Shown here piece by piece: positions 24,975 through 36,961 of a stretch of 64,000 nt of DNA (position 1 is the first letter of the stretch; each line of letters opens with the position of its first letter). The stretch is from Adiantum capillus-veneris (lineage: Eukaryota; Streptophyta; Polypodiopsida; Polypodiales; Pteridaceae). The stretch spans positions 89,122,881 to 89,186,880 of the forward strand of contig CM043957.1 of NCBI GenBank assembly GCA_014529385.2. Direction: 5' to 3'. Below the pieces are notes generated by a model. That model made no database searches. It was not told the origin of the DNA and saw nothing but the letters and a program-made list of their open reading frames with translations. Position numbers and translations under genes: made by a program.

Positions 24975-26697
24975 CGGTCCTTGGTCTCAAGAGAATCTGG
25001 GGGTTCCAAGTCAGGGGATTTCTTTTCTTGCAGTGTTGCAAATGGATTGTGTAGTGGGACAATGAACCCAACCCCCCTCCTTTCAAAGGGCTGGAGGACG
25101 GATTAGAACCTTTCAACTCAAGTGTTCTCATGACTTGAAGCACTTTGGAGTCTCTTGCCACTACCTTCACCCTTTTGGCTCTTTTTAGACTAGGGACTTG
25201 AACAACTGTCACCGTTGTCACTGTCATAAATTTCAAGGTAGCAACGGGAGTAGTGATCATGTTATTACTGAATGCACTTTCAAAAATTTGTTGTATGGGA
25301 ATTGATTTCTCCACAATATTTTCTTGCATTTTTATATCCATCATACCTTCTTTATCCTTCCCTGCATTTTCCCCTTCGTTACTGCCTCCTTGCTTCCCTA
25401 TAGCCCTTCCATCGGGGTTTCCATTTCACTCGGGGCCTGTGCTGCCAGAGCTGCAATATCATTAGACTTCAAGGGGCAATCCTTGGCGAAGTGTCCAAAA
25501 TTGTTGTATTCAAAACATGCTATGTTCCAAAGTTGAGCGGAATAGTAACAAGCCCAATTTTGACATTGATTACCATGCTCTTAGGTGGCGTTTTAGACAC
25601 ATCCCAGCCTATACAAACCGTGTTTGAGGTTCTGCCAAACCCTCTCTCACTAGGTATAAATAAGAGAGTGCCCGACTAACTAGCAAGCATCCTGAGATTA
25701 TCCCACAGCCAGCTAGGCAGTCCCACAAACTCAACCCAGACCGGATGAAACCCTTGTAGAGATTCAACTAAGTCAAACACTGGCTCCCAAGGCACCACAC
25801 AAACCGTAGTCCTATTTAATACTAGGGGCCCCTTGTCAAGGATCTTTTCCACATCGGAGGCCTCTTTGAATCTCAATAAACAAAAACCTTTAGCTAGGTA
25901 AAAATTACTTTCAAATGGTCCTCCATGACCAAGAATTTGAGGGCCCTGAAGCCATTGAATCATCTCAAACCTGTTTGGGATTCTTCCACTAAACCCAAAT
26001 ACAAGCGTTAGATTAGCTTTCCTAGCTAACTGTTTTTTGATAAGTGTTGGTGGATTTGCTACAGTTATAGCATCGGCAACATCCACCTGCTGTGTTGGGA
26101 AAGACTTTTTTAAAGCAGAAAAGGCCCGATCTACCAACCCATCTTCAACCAGCCCGCTGTAATCTGTTTGGGAACAAGTTCTTTTGTTGTTGTTAGGGCC
26201 GGACTCAATCATTTTGTTGACTTCCTTGAGCTCTTGTTGAAGTCTAGCTCTTGTATTCTGCAGTTTTTTGATATCTCCTTCACTCGACATCCCTTCTGAT
26301 GAGATTTTTCCATAATCCTTAGAGTTAGGCCCCTTGAGTATGCTAGGAAACGAGATGCATATGCACTTGACACCTTATTTACATTCGTACAGATCGGACT
26401 CTGAGGAATCCCGTCTTTCAGAGTTTTTACCTCGAATTTGAACCCTTGAGCTGAGCCCATTTTCTCTCTTGTTTCCTTAGAGTGAACTTTTTCAATAGAG
26501 ACAATTTTGTCCTCTTTCATGGTTGAAGCCTTTGGCGAAGTGGGGCTCGACATGTTCGTATCATACAATGGTCCCAAGACCGAGCTGTCGCCTTCATCCA
26601 TTGGCACGACTACCTCCATTTTGGGTATTTTACCTGCCGCTAACATTTGTGAAAATTTGACAATGTCTTCACTTACGACCAGAGCGTCGGGTTCCAT
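24975..26697 (-). pseudogene. LINE ORF1: DUF4283-like gag protein (broken)
   Basis: The start is probably ATG 26697 (MEPDALVVSEDIVKF). After a frame change near 26290-26210 the frame 26290-25676 contains a coiled-coil-like start (IKKLQNTRARLQQELKEVNK). A DUF4283-type region follows, with LVFGFSGRIPNRFEM, FCLLRFKEASDVEKIL and VWVEFVGLPSWLWDN. A stop follows at about 25676. Beyond it, near 25520, a zinc knuckle reads CFEYNNFGHFAKDC, in which the second Cys has become Tyr. Such proteins bind the LINE RNA. The C-terminal part to about 24975 is low-complexity. Confidence 0.8.
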
Positions 26698-26799
26698 TAC
26701 CAAATGATGCAAACTAAAAATACTTGATTAACCTCAAGACTTTTGAGGAAAAAAAGGCTTTAAAGAGATAATAGATTCAAGGCCTAAAGGGCCAACAAA

Positions 26800-26915
26800 A
26801 CTTCAACGAGATAATAATCATTTTTAACAACTAGCTAATAATCGTAAGTCAGCAAGATAATAATCGTAGGTTGGGCTCTTAGACAATAATCGTATGCCAA
26901 CAAGATAATAATCGT
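26800..26915. repeat. Minirepeat around ATAATAATCG
   Basis: Five spaced copies of (A/G)ATAATAATCG(T/A) or close variants occur at about 20-35 bp intervals in what is probably the LINE 5' UTR. Their regular phasing suggests tandem promoter-like repeats, as known from other LINE 5' ends. Confidence 0.6.
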
Positions 26916-27084
26916 GAGATGGGTGCACGCTTAATATCAGTCTTCGCTAAAGCAAATAGGCGTGTTGAAAATGACATGGGCTGGGGCTGTGGGCTCAAAT
27001 GCAAAGCAGACTGCAGGCAACCTCCCACCCCTTCGCACCTCAGGACCCCGCTGAGCAATGTCATGAGGGTAGGAGGATCCCAAA

Positions 27085-30000
27085 ACCAAATAGAATCTTA
27101 TATGTAAGATAAGCGGATACTAATTTCTTTCACTACACTCTTTTGAGAATAAGAAGGGGGGTCGTTATTACCTCATACTGGTCATAAATAGGGGATTTTC
27201 TAAGACTCTCCGCTCATAGTTTGCATGTTCTTTTCTATAAAGATTGGATCCCTAGGAGTAGATCGCAGTAAAGAAAAGGGCTTGTAAGGACACGGGTCCT
27301 ACGGGCAAGGACACTGGCAGGGCCGGGCAGTGTGTATGCTAGGGGGAGGCTATAAGATAGCATGGTTGGGTGGAGACTAATACTCTCGTCCTTTCACTGG
27401 TATCCAAGCTATTTTGGGAAAGGGGAAAAGCAGATTGCATGTGCATGCGGCACATCATCTCCTCTCCCGTAATCTGCAGGCGGGGAAGAAGACGCCCACC
27501 ACAATGCAACAAAAAGAAGGCAGGAACAGAGTTCTGTGTGTAGCACGAGAGGCCAATGATATAGATTGATAAAGAGTTTGATGAAAACATCTAAGGCCAA
27601 TATTGCTAGCACAAGTTTTTGGATTCTCATGTGATATCACTTGAAAGTCACTCTTTGATATTACAAAACCTAGACCCTTCATATAAATGTCTTTAAGTTT
27701 ATATGTACTCATGTGATGCCCGTCAAATATTACCTCATGAATATTTCTTGATTTTTGTACTCTTTTATGGTGTTAGGGTTACTTGAAGCTTAGGAATAAG
27801 GACCCATGAAGGTATATTGACATAAACTAATTCTTAAAAACACAAAAGAGATTTTTACCAGTCAACAAATTTAGCAGTAGGGTGTTTCTAAAGAACCAAA
27901 TAGAATCTTATATGGCCGGATAATGTGTATGCTATGGGGAGTCTATAAGATAGCATGGTTGGGTGGAGAGTAGCACACAACATTACTCTCAACCTTTCAC
28001 TCGTATCCGAGCTATTTTGAGAAAGGGGAAAATCGGGTTGCATGTGCATACAATGCATCATATTCTCTCCCATGATCTGCATGCGGGAAAGAGGATGCCC
28101 ACCACACTGCAACAAAATGAATGCAAGAACAGAGTTCTATGCACAACACGAGAGGCCAATGATATATATTAATAAAGAGTTTGATGAATACATCTAAGGC
28201 CAATATTGCTAGCACAATTTTTTTTGATTCTAATGTGATATCACTTGAAAGTCAGGCCTTGATATTACAAAAACTAGATTCTTCATATAAATGTCTTAAA
28301 GTTTATATGTACTCATGTGATGCCGTCAAATATTACCTAATGAATATTTCTTGATTTTTGTACTCTTTTATGGTGTTAGGGTTATTTAAAGCTTAGGAAT
28401 AAGGACCCATGAAGGTATATTGACATAAAATAATTCTTCAAAACACAAAAGAGATTTTTACCACTCAACAAATTTAGCAGTAAAGAATCTAATAGAATCT
28501 TATATGTAAGACATGCCTATACTAATTTCTTTCACTGCACTCTTTTTAGAGTAAGAAGGGGGGTCGCTATTACCTCACTCATACTAGTGTAAATAGGGGA
28601 TTTTCTAAGACTCTCCGCTCATAGTTAGCAAGTGCTTTTCACAAATTTTTTGATTCCCATGTGATATCACTTGAAAGTCAATCTTTGATATTACAAAAAC
28701 TAAACCCTTCATATAAATTTCTTAAAGTTTATATGTACTCATGTTATGCCATCAAATATTACCTAATTAATGTTTCTTGACTTTTGTACGCTTTTATGGT
28801 GTTAGGGTTTTGAAGCTTAGGAACAAGGACCCATGAAGGTATATTGACATAATCTAATTCTTAACAACACAAAAGAGATTTTTACTAATCAACAAATTTA
28901 GCAGGAAAGAACCAAATAGAATCTTATGTGTAAGATATGCGTATACTAATTTCATTCACTACACTCTTTGAGAGTAAAAAGGGGGGTCGTTATTACCTCA
29001 TACTAGTCATAAATAGGGGATTTTCTAAGACACTCCACTCATAGTTGGCATGTTATTTTCTATAAGGGCTGGATCCCCATGAATAGATTGTAGTAAAGAA
29101 AAGGGCTTGTAAGGACATGGGTCCTACGAGCAAGGCCACTGGCAGGGCCGGACAGTGTGTATGCTAGGGGCACGTTATAAGATAGCATGGTGGGGTGGAG
29201 ACTAGTACACGACATTTCTCTCGTCTTTTCATTGATATCCAAGCTGTTTTGGGAAAGGGAAAAAACGGGTTGCATGTGCATGTGGCGCATCATCTCCTCT
29301 CCCATGATCTGCGGGGGGGAAGACAATGCCCACCACAACACAACAAAACAAGGCAAGAACAGAGTTCTGTGTGCAGCACGAGAGGCCAATGATATATATT
29401 GATAAAGAGTTTGATGAATACATCTAAGGCCATTACTGGTAGCACAATGTTTTTGATTCTCATGTGATATCACTTGAAAGTAGGTCTTTGATATTGAAAA
29501 AACTAGACCCTTTATATAAATGTCTTCAAGTTTATATGTACTCATGTGATGCCATCAAATATTACCTAATGATTACTTCTTGATTTTTGTACTCTTTTAT
29601 GGTGTTAGGGTTCTTTGAAGTTTAGGAATAAGGACCCATGAAGGTATATTGACAAATATCAATTCTTAAAACACAAAAGAGATTTTTACCACTCAACAAA
29701 TTTAGCACTATAGTGTTTCTAAAGAACCAAATAGAATCTTATATGTAAGATAGGTGTATACTAATTTATTTCACTACGCGCTTTTGAGCGTAAGAAGGGG
29801 GGTCGTTATTACCTCATACTAGTCATAAATAGAGGATTTTCTAAGACTCGTTGCTCAGAGTTGGCATGTTATTTTCTATAAAGATTGGATCCCTAGGAAT
29901 AGATTGTAATAAAGAAAAGGCTTGTAAGGATACGGGTCCTACGGGAAAGGGCAACGGCACGGACGGACAGTGTGTATGCTAGAAGGAGGCTATAAGATAG

Positions 30001-30747
30001 CATGGTTGGGTGGAGTCTAGAACACGACATAACTCTCATCCTTTCATTGGTATCCGAGCTAGTTTGGGAAAGAGAAAAATTGGGTTGCATGTGCATGCGG
30101 TGCATCATCTCTTCTCCCACGATCTGCAGCGGGGAAGACGATGCCCACCACAGTGCAACAAAAAGAAGGCAGGAAGAGAGTTCTGGGTGCAGCACGAGAG
30201 AGGCCAATTGTATATATTGATAAAGAGTTTGATGAATACATATAAGTCCAATATTGCTAGCACAAATTTTTTGATTCTCAGGTGATATCACTTGAAAGTT
30301 AGTCTTTGATATTACAAAAACGAGACCCTTGATATAAATGTCTTAAAATTTATATGTACTCATGTGATGCCATCAAATATTACCTAAGGAATATTTCTTG
30401 ATTTTTGTAGTGTTTTTATGGTGTTAGGGTTATTTGAACCTTAGGAATAAGGACCCTTGAAGGTATATTGATATAAACTAATTCTTAAAAACACAAAATA
30501 GATTTTTACGACTTAACAAATTTAGTAGTAGGGTGTTTCTAAAGAACCAAATAGAATCTTATCTGTAAGATAGGTGTATACTAATTTCTTTCACTACACT
30601 CTTTTAAGAGTAAGAAGGGGGGTCATTATTACCTCATTGTAGTCATAAATAGGGGATTTTCTAAGACTCTCCACTCATAGTTGGCATGTCCTTTTCTATA
30701 AAGATTGGATCCCTAGGAATAGATTGCAGTAAAGAAAAGTCTTGTAA
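27085..30747. repeat. About 815-bp tandem repeat array, left part (TRIM-like)
   Basis: The anchor CATGGTTGGGTGGAG (or variant) recurs at 27361, 27954, 29186 and 30001. A shortened unit without it lies at about 28480-28900. Each unit carries GGGGGGTCGTTATTACCTCA, a TATA-like CATAAATAGGGG, and about 200 bp later CTGGTATCCGAGC. The last is one base from the common initiator-tRNA primer-binding site (TGGTATCAGAGC), placed after a possible LTR end (CCTTTCA). No unit encodes a protein; minus-strand frames of 60-160 codons are not conserved. A tandem array of a small non-autonomous LTR element (TRIM) is my best reading; an unrelated satellite is the alternative. Confidence 0.75.
30743..30747. repeat. 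Target-site duplication of the chromovirus, left
   Basis: TGTAA directly before the element end TGTAACATTT; the same five bases follow the other end at 49501-49505. Confidence 0.85.
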
Positions 30748-32367
30748 TGTAACATTTAATGGCCTAGTAACTTGTGTGTAGCGGAAAATAGCATGAACAT
30801 AGTGAGCATCATTAGAATAGATTCCTAATGAGATTAACAAGAGTGTTTGGGTGGAGAGAGCAACAAAAAGCATAACACCTAGTTAGATAGCATGAACAAT
30901 ACTTCAAAAGAGAGAGAAATTAAGCAATTGACAACAGTTGAGGACCGGATTTGCATGGAGCCGGTCCCCCCTCCAAAAGGCTTTGTATTATGGTTTCTCC
31001 CATCAAGAGAGACATTTTACAATACAATTTCTTGTGTTCCTTCAATATTAGCTAGTGCAATGAAGATGGAAACTTCATGCACTAAGCAAAACACTTATCA
31101 AACACAACATCAATTCCCTCACGGTCTCAGACCCAAGACCTCACACACCTTCGAAGATGGTGAGAGCTAGCGGGGTATGAGAGTAGATTGAGAGGAAGAA
31201 GGAGTATTCTTACGAGAAAGATGTACATCTCCTCACATAATCACTCATATTAGCATAGCTTAGCTTAGTAATTAGCATGGTAGAGGAGATGAGCATGCAT
31301 TGAAGCTTGGCTCTTGGTTGGATTTGCATCACAAAGCCAAGAGTTGTTGGTGTATGCCTCCTATCTCACAAGCTTGGAGTAGGTGATAAGCTTTCCATTA
31401 AAAGAGCAGGTGATAATCTTTCCATTAAAGCTTGAGAAGGAGAGAGAGTCTTCTTTTCTTCACACATGAGCTAGTGTGAGTGCGTAGGTGATAATGCCTT
31501 TGAAAAATCAGCCCCCTCTCTCTCTTGGTCGACCCCTCTTGCTATTTTCTCTTGCTAGCATCCTATTGGACCTCCCCAGGCTTAGCCAAATGTAATTAAG
31601 CAGCATAAGTGATAGCCTTCTGACATGTGTCCTCCTTTCCCCTTTTGTGAGAGCTTTAGGTATTTATTTAATTCAACTGAACTCCCATTGGACCCCTTTG
31701 CCTCCTGGCGAATAGGAATCAGGCAGGCCATTGGGCTGCTGAATGCTCGTTGGTCCCCTTGGGAGACTGTCCAATAATCTTCTAGAGAGATTAATTATTA
31801 TTGGTTCTTTTATTAAGTGTTTTTAAAATTAATTGAACTAGATTTACTCTAGCCTAATTGTCATTGGTCCACCTCCAAGGCCATCCAATAGGAATTGGGT
31901 ACACCTTGTGGGCATCTGGGCTAGGGAGCTGACATGTGTCCCTCATTCCCTTTGTGTAAAGGGAGCTTGTGTGTGTGTGTGTGTGTGTAACTTTTTCTCT
32001 CATCCCCTACAAGCAAGGCTCGCCCCCTCCTATGTAGGGATTTGTAAAGACTTTTGGGACACACACAAAGCATCCAATTTCCCCCCATGGTTGACCTTTG
32101 GACACAACCTTTGAATTTTGGAACCTTAGCATTTTGGAAGTCTTAATGGGCTGAACCTTAGGGTATTTTAAGCCCATTGTTGCACATGGCTCTTTTACAG
32201 ATGGCCCCCTTTGGATCCCTATTTTCCCTCCTTTGGATCCCTACGGTGGCCGACCTACTAGCTTAACCAATATTCTAGCTTTTTCTCCCCTGGCACTTCT
32301 CCATATTAAATGATCAGTTTAACATGAGAAGATCATTTAGGAGAATTAGATATTGATTATTATGACA
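30748..32367 (-). repeat. 3' LTR of the chromovirus (1,620 bp)
   Basis: On the element's strand it begins TGTCATAATAATCAATATC and ends AAATGTTACA. The first part is repeated at 49500-49322. It contains a TG microsatellite (31968-31988). No coding frame within it looks real. Confidence 0.85.
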
Positions 32368-32720
32368 TTACCTCTCTCTTGAAATCATAGTCGTCTTAGA
32401 CAATGGGGTAGAGAAGATAAAGCATATTCATTAGTCCTTTTCTTAGCGGGTAGAGGATCCCTATGTTACCCTACGACATCATTCCACAATGGATGACTAG
32501 TCCATTTGGCACTTGAGAGCCTGAGACTGCCACAAGCATGTCTACACATTAGTCCTATCATCTTCCATAATAGAGTGACAAGCTCTACTTGGTGTTTGGG
32601 AGACATCGTCTCTGCAAACTTGATCTAAGAATGCATACTACTTCATTTTTGTGCACAATAAAGGAAAAGAGAGTCTTATAAGACAAAATTTTTGTTCATT
32701 TTTAACATTTGTACATTTGC
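32368..32720 (-). promoter_or_regulatory. Polypurine tract and 3' untranslated region of the chromovirus
   Basis: Directly next to the LTR, the element strand reads CAAGAGAGAGGTAA|TGTCATAA, a purine-rich primer site for plus-strand synthesis. The rest, up to the integrase stop at 32721, is noncoding. Confidence 0.65.
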
Positions 32721-34325
32721 TTACTCTATTGAAGCATTGTAAGCATTGACAAGGTTTAGGTTATCCTTTAATTGTATGCCTTGCATCCATCTAGCATCTT
32801 CAAAAGGATAATTCTTAAACTGAATAAGATATCGTGGGATAGTCTTACCGCCTCTTAGTACCTTGTCTTCATGTCGGAGAATGGACTCGGGATGCACCAC
32901 CTCTTCTTGGTCCTCAATGTCCGGTGGGTCTTCAATAGTTGGTTCTTGAGGTGGCTCTCCTTTGTAAGGCTTTAGTAGGCTCACATGGAAAGCATTGTGT
33001 ATGAGCCAATGGTTGGGAAACTTGAGTTGATAGGCCATCTCATTGATTGGCCTAAGAATCTGGAAGGGACCATAGTACCTTTTTGCTAACTTATCATAGT
33101 ACTTTTGGCGTCCCGTAGGATTCTTGCCCGTTGTGTGCCTTAATCGAGCCTTGGGAAATTTGAGTAAGACCCAATCATTTTCTTTAAAGGCTTGGGCTCT
33201 TTTGTGCTTGTCAGCAGTAGCCTTTTGCCTTTGCTGTGAGATAGAGATAGCATCCTTAATCTTTTGGAAAGATTCTTGTAGGTCTTGGCTATACTCATCT
33301 GTAGCGAAGATCTTCCCGTGTACCTTAAGTAGCAAAGGACTTTTTGATCTTCCCTCAATTACCTCAAAAGGTGCTTTTCCCGTGGAAGTATGTACAGTGT
33401 TATTGTAGGCATACTCCACTAAGGGTAAGTACTTCTCCCATTGGGATCTTTGATCTACTTCTGTTACATAGGCTTTTAGTAGATCGAGAATTGTTAGGTT
33501 AGCTATTTCACTTTGGCCATCCGTTTGCGGGTGATAGGCCGAAGAGAAGTTTAGCCTTGCTCCTAAATTCTCAAAGAGACCCTTCCAGAAATTATTGGTC
33601 ATTCTAGGATCTCTATCTGACACTATGGACATTGGAAAGCCATGGTACTTGAAGATTTGTGAAATGAAGAGGGTTTCCATTTGATGGGCTTTGATAGTTT
33701 TTTTAAATGGTATAAAATGAGCTTGTTTACTGAACCTGTCTACTATCGTCCATATTCCCGTATTCCAATGGATAGACTTAGGCAATCCAAAGATGAAATC
33801 CATGGATATGCCCTCCCATGGTGAATTAGGGATTGGCAAAGGTTGAAGCAATCCAAGTTGCTTCCCTCTATCAAACTTCGTCTTTTGGCACACCACACAT
33901 TTAGAAACATACTCTTGTATCTTTGCTTTCATGGTAGGCCAATAGAAATATGTTTCAATCCCCTTTAGGGTAGACTGAATCCCTCTATGCCCTGCATAAG
34001 GAGGAGCATGAGATTCATACATTACTTTCTGACGTAGTGAGCTAGTAACGCATAGTCTATTTCCATAGAGAAGATAACCATCTTGTAAAGTAAATGGTTC
34101 CTCTTTCTTCCCTAGTGCAAGGGCTGAAATCACATCTCTAAAATCGGGATCAATAGCATACACATCTATCATAGAAGATAGATCATTATGAGTTGCTATG
34201 GAAACCGCAGTCACTCTCGGCCATCTTGAGAGTGCATCGGCTACTTGATTATGCTTGCCAGCAATGTGAGCAATATGAAAATGAAATTGTGAAAGAAGGG
34301 AGTCCCCAATAAATAGTGCTTCCAT
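32721..34325 (-). pseudogene. Chromovirus RNase H end, integrase and chromodomain
   Basis: An open frame of 534 codons. It starts in the end of RNase H (FHIAHIAGKHNQVADALSR) and continues with the integrase zinc-binding HHCC (HAPPYAGH ... CVVCQ). The catalytic core has DFIFGLP, VSDRDPR and HPQTDGQSEIAN, so the D,D,E residues are all present. It ends with a GPY/F-type block (YYGPFQIL) and a chromodomain (RYLIQFKNYPFEDARW). The frame itself is intact, but it is separated by a frameshift near 34320 from the upstream RNase H, so it has no normal start. Confidence 0.92.
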
Positions 34326-35869
34326 GAGTCTAAGACATGTAGAACTGCGAGGAGTTCCTTTTCATATATGCCTAGAGCTTGCTCAATAGGGTCGAGCCTT
34401 TGACTTTCATAGCCTATGGCGTGCCCTTCTTGAAGCAAAACAGCTCCAAGGCAATCACCACAAGCATCACATTGGACCTCAAATGGCTTTGAGAGATCCG
34501 GTAGTGTAAGCACAGGTTGAGAGATAAGCTTTTCTTTTTCAAAAGCATTGTTCTCCTTGGCAGACCATGTGTACCTAATGTTTTTCTTTGTTAGGTCATG
34601 TAATGGTCCTACTATTAGTGAGAACTTTTCTATGAAGCGTCTATAGTATGCACACATACCTATAAAGCTTCTTAATTCATGAAGATTCCTTGGTTTAGGT
34701 CATCCTTTTATTACCTCTAACTTTGATGGATCCATTTGGATGCCATCTTGAGAGATAATGTTACCCAAGCACTGAATCTCTTGGAAGAAAAATTCACTTT
34801 TCTTTTGATTAACATAAATTTTATTCTCTCTTAGAATTTGAAATATTACCTGGAGGTGTTGCTTGTGCTCGCCTAATGAATTAGAGTAGATGATGATATC
34901 ATCAAAGAACACTCCAGTAAATGTTCGGCGAGGCCTGAATAGCTTCTCCATCAAGCGGTTGAATGTGGCTGGTGCATTGGTCAAGCCAAAAGGCATGACA
35001 ATGTATTCATAAAGACCAAACACAGTGCGAAATATGGTCTTTACAATGTTTTGATCAACTATCCTTATTTGATGATAACCACTTTTTAGGTCAATCCTAC
35101 TGAAGTAGGTGGACCCTTGTAGCTTATCAAATAGGTCTTCTACCCATGGAATGGGAAACCTATTTTTGATAGTGATCCTATTTAGTGCTCTATAGTCGTC
35201 TCTCATACGATATGTGTCGTCTTTATTTTGCACTAGTAGCACAAGACAACAAAACGAAGATGAGCTAGGCCTAACCATGCCCTTCTCAACTAACTCATGC
35301 ACTTGCTGCATAATCTCCTCTTGTTGAGCTTGAGAAATTCTATAAGGAGGTTTATTAGGCAGTGAACTTCCTGGAAGAAGTTCAATTGCATGGTCATCAT
35401 TGCCTCGTTTAGGAGGTAGCTCACAAGGGATGTCGTCAATAAAGACATCTTGAAACCCCTTGAGAAAATTGGATAACTCTAATTCCTTTTGATTGTGTAT
35501 ATATTCTTTTGCTGAAACATTAGGTTCATTTTGAGAATCTTTAACAAAAATCATGTACACGGAAATAGAGCTCTTTATTGACTTGTTGAAAGCTTGTGTA
35601 TGTACAATGGGTATAGTGTTACCCATGTCCTTAGCATCTATATACATGTCTTTTTTCTTGAACTTAAAGGAGATTCTCCTTTCAGGGAATTTAACATTGG
35701 CATCGAGGCGATCAAACCATGGTGCCCATAGGATTACATCCTCATGCTTGAGAGGAGAGATAAAGAAGTCCTCTTTGTCCACATAGCTTTGGACATGGAG
35801 CCTCAATTTCCCGATTAAGGGAGTGACTGAAGCTTCTTGCCCCTTGAAAGCACCATCTGCGGAGGACAT
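34241..35869 (-). pseudogene. Chromovirus reverse transcriptase and RNase H (stop-interrupted)
   Basis: The RT is at 35869-34700, with RIDLKSGYHQIRI, MPFGLTNAPATF and a catalytic block FFDDIIIYS (the usual Y/V positions are F). At about 34693 a TGA sits where a Trp is expected before PKPRNLHELRSFIG, so a TGG to TGA change probably split the frame. RNase H (34657-34330) shows FEVQCDACGDCLGAVLLQ and YEKELLAVL. RT needs the protease frame upstream, from which it is shifted. Confidence 0.9.
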
Positions 35870-36961
35870 CTCCCATCTCGTAGGTTTGTAGGCCTAGCTT
35901 GGTGGCCAACTCTATAGATATAAAATTATGAGTAGAACCGGGCTCAAAGAGAATAAAATCATCATGTTCTCGTACCTTTCCCCAAGCATGGCGTAGAGGA
36001 GATCCTTTGTGGTGAGTTTCCTCCTCTTGGATTTCGACCAAGGTAGCTCTAGGAGGATCATGGCGGTTATTCTTTTGGGGACAAGAGCGATACGCATGCC
36101 CTTGTTCGCCACACTTGAAACATCGGTTATCCTTGCAATAACGCTCAAGCTCTTCAGGAGAGAGTTTATTTGTGCCTTTATAAACTCCCTTCTCTTTAGC
36201 TTTGTTGGAGTTGCCCTTAGGAGACTTTTGGACATTTTCCTTCCCCTTAGGTTCATTGGAACCCTTGTTTTCAGGGGGCTTAGAATTCCTCTTAGCCCCT
36301 GTTTGGAAATTGATTCGAGAGGCCACCATAGTATGATGTATTATCGCTGATATGGTGTGTGGACTTTGGGAGTTGACATACTCCATTTCTTCGGTTAAGC
36401 CCGCGCAAAATTGCTTCTTTTCCTCTCCAAAATCCAGCTTTTTGAAGACAGTGTCTTTGAGTTATAGGTCCCAAAACTTGTCTACATATTTGTGGATGGA
36501 TTCATAAGGAGAGAGCTTTAAGCTTCACCATTCTGTGAGCACTTTGTCTTTGGCATCGGTGGCCAAAAACTGCTTCATAATGGAAGCTCGTAAAGCTTTC
36601 CATGTTTGTGGAGCTTCACCATTGGCCAGTAGGCTAGACCACCATTGCCTGGCGGACTTTGAAAAGTGCATAGCTACATGGAATAGCTTAGAGGACTCCT
36701 TGAAGCCCTCATCTGCGAATGCCGCATCAAATTGTTGATAAAGGCCAAGACTTTGTCCGTAGCACCAAAAGTGCCATCATAGGTAAGGAAACAGATGCTC
36801 TTCCCTCCCTCTTTGAATTTCTTGAGCTTGGACGACCTCTTCCACGTGGCATAGGATTTCCTATGGCCTCTTCTTTTTGATGGTTCAAAGGTTGCACCAT
36901 CACTTTCTTCAGAAGATGAAGAATTTGAGGAAGATGGAGAAGAGGGTGACCTCTTTCTCGC
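35742..36961 (-). pseudogene. Chromovirus gag and protease (5'-truncated, frameshifted)
   Basis: From the right edge the frame gives a Ser-rich stretch (TFEPSKRRGHRKS), then a retrotrans_gag core in two frames (YDGTFGATDKVLAF, FADEGFKESSKLFHVA, QWWSSLLANGEAP). A zinc knuckle CFKCGEQGHAYRSC follows near 36110. The protease motif reads FEPGSTHNFIS at about 35920-35950, where the active-site Asp appears as Glu (codon at 35943-35945). The start of gag, the leader and the primer-binding site are missing, replaced at 36961 by Penelope-like sequence. Confidence 0.85.

Larger units (their letters stand above)
21306..27085 (-). mobile_element. L1-type non-LTR retrotransposon (LINE), degenerate and 3'-truncated
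   Basis: Reading leftwards: a 5' region (27085-26713) with small repeats, ORF1 with a DUF4283-like domain, then ORF2 with an APE endonuclease, reverse transcriptase and a C-terminal zf-RVT-like region. ORF2 stops short at the Copia-2 LTR (21305), so the 3' UTR and tail are missing. Many stops and frameshifts make it a dead copy. The domain order is that of plant L1 elements. Confidence 0.88.

Noticed and set aside
24895-25344. ORF with a polyglycine run over the C homopolymer
   Set aside because: The polyglycine is only the reading of the 34-C run; the flanks are LINE ORF1 tail in mixed frames.
27085-30747. Minus-strand ORFs of 60-160 codons in each 815-bp unit (for example 29060-29545)
   Set aside because: They start at similar places but differ by frameshifts and stops between units and show no domain. 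They follow the repeat and are not a conserved gene.
27085-30747. Array as Cassandra-type TRIM carrying 5S rRNA
   Set aside because: I compared the GC-rich stretch (ACACGGGTCCTACGGGCAAG) with 5S internal promoter boxes from memory and saw no match.
30892-31170. 92-codon plus-strand ORF
   Set aside because: It lies wholly inside the 3' LTR of the minus-strand chromovirus and has no domain.
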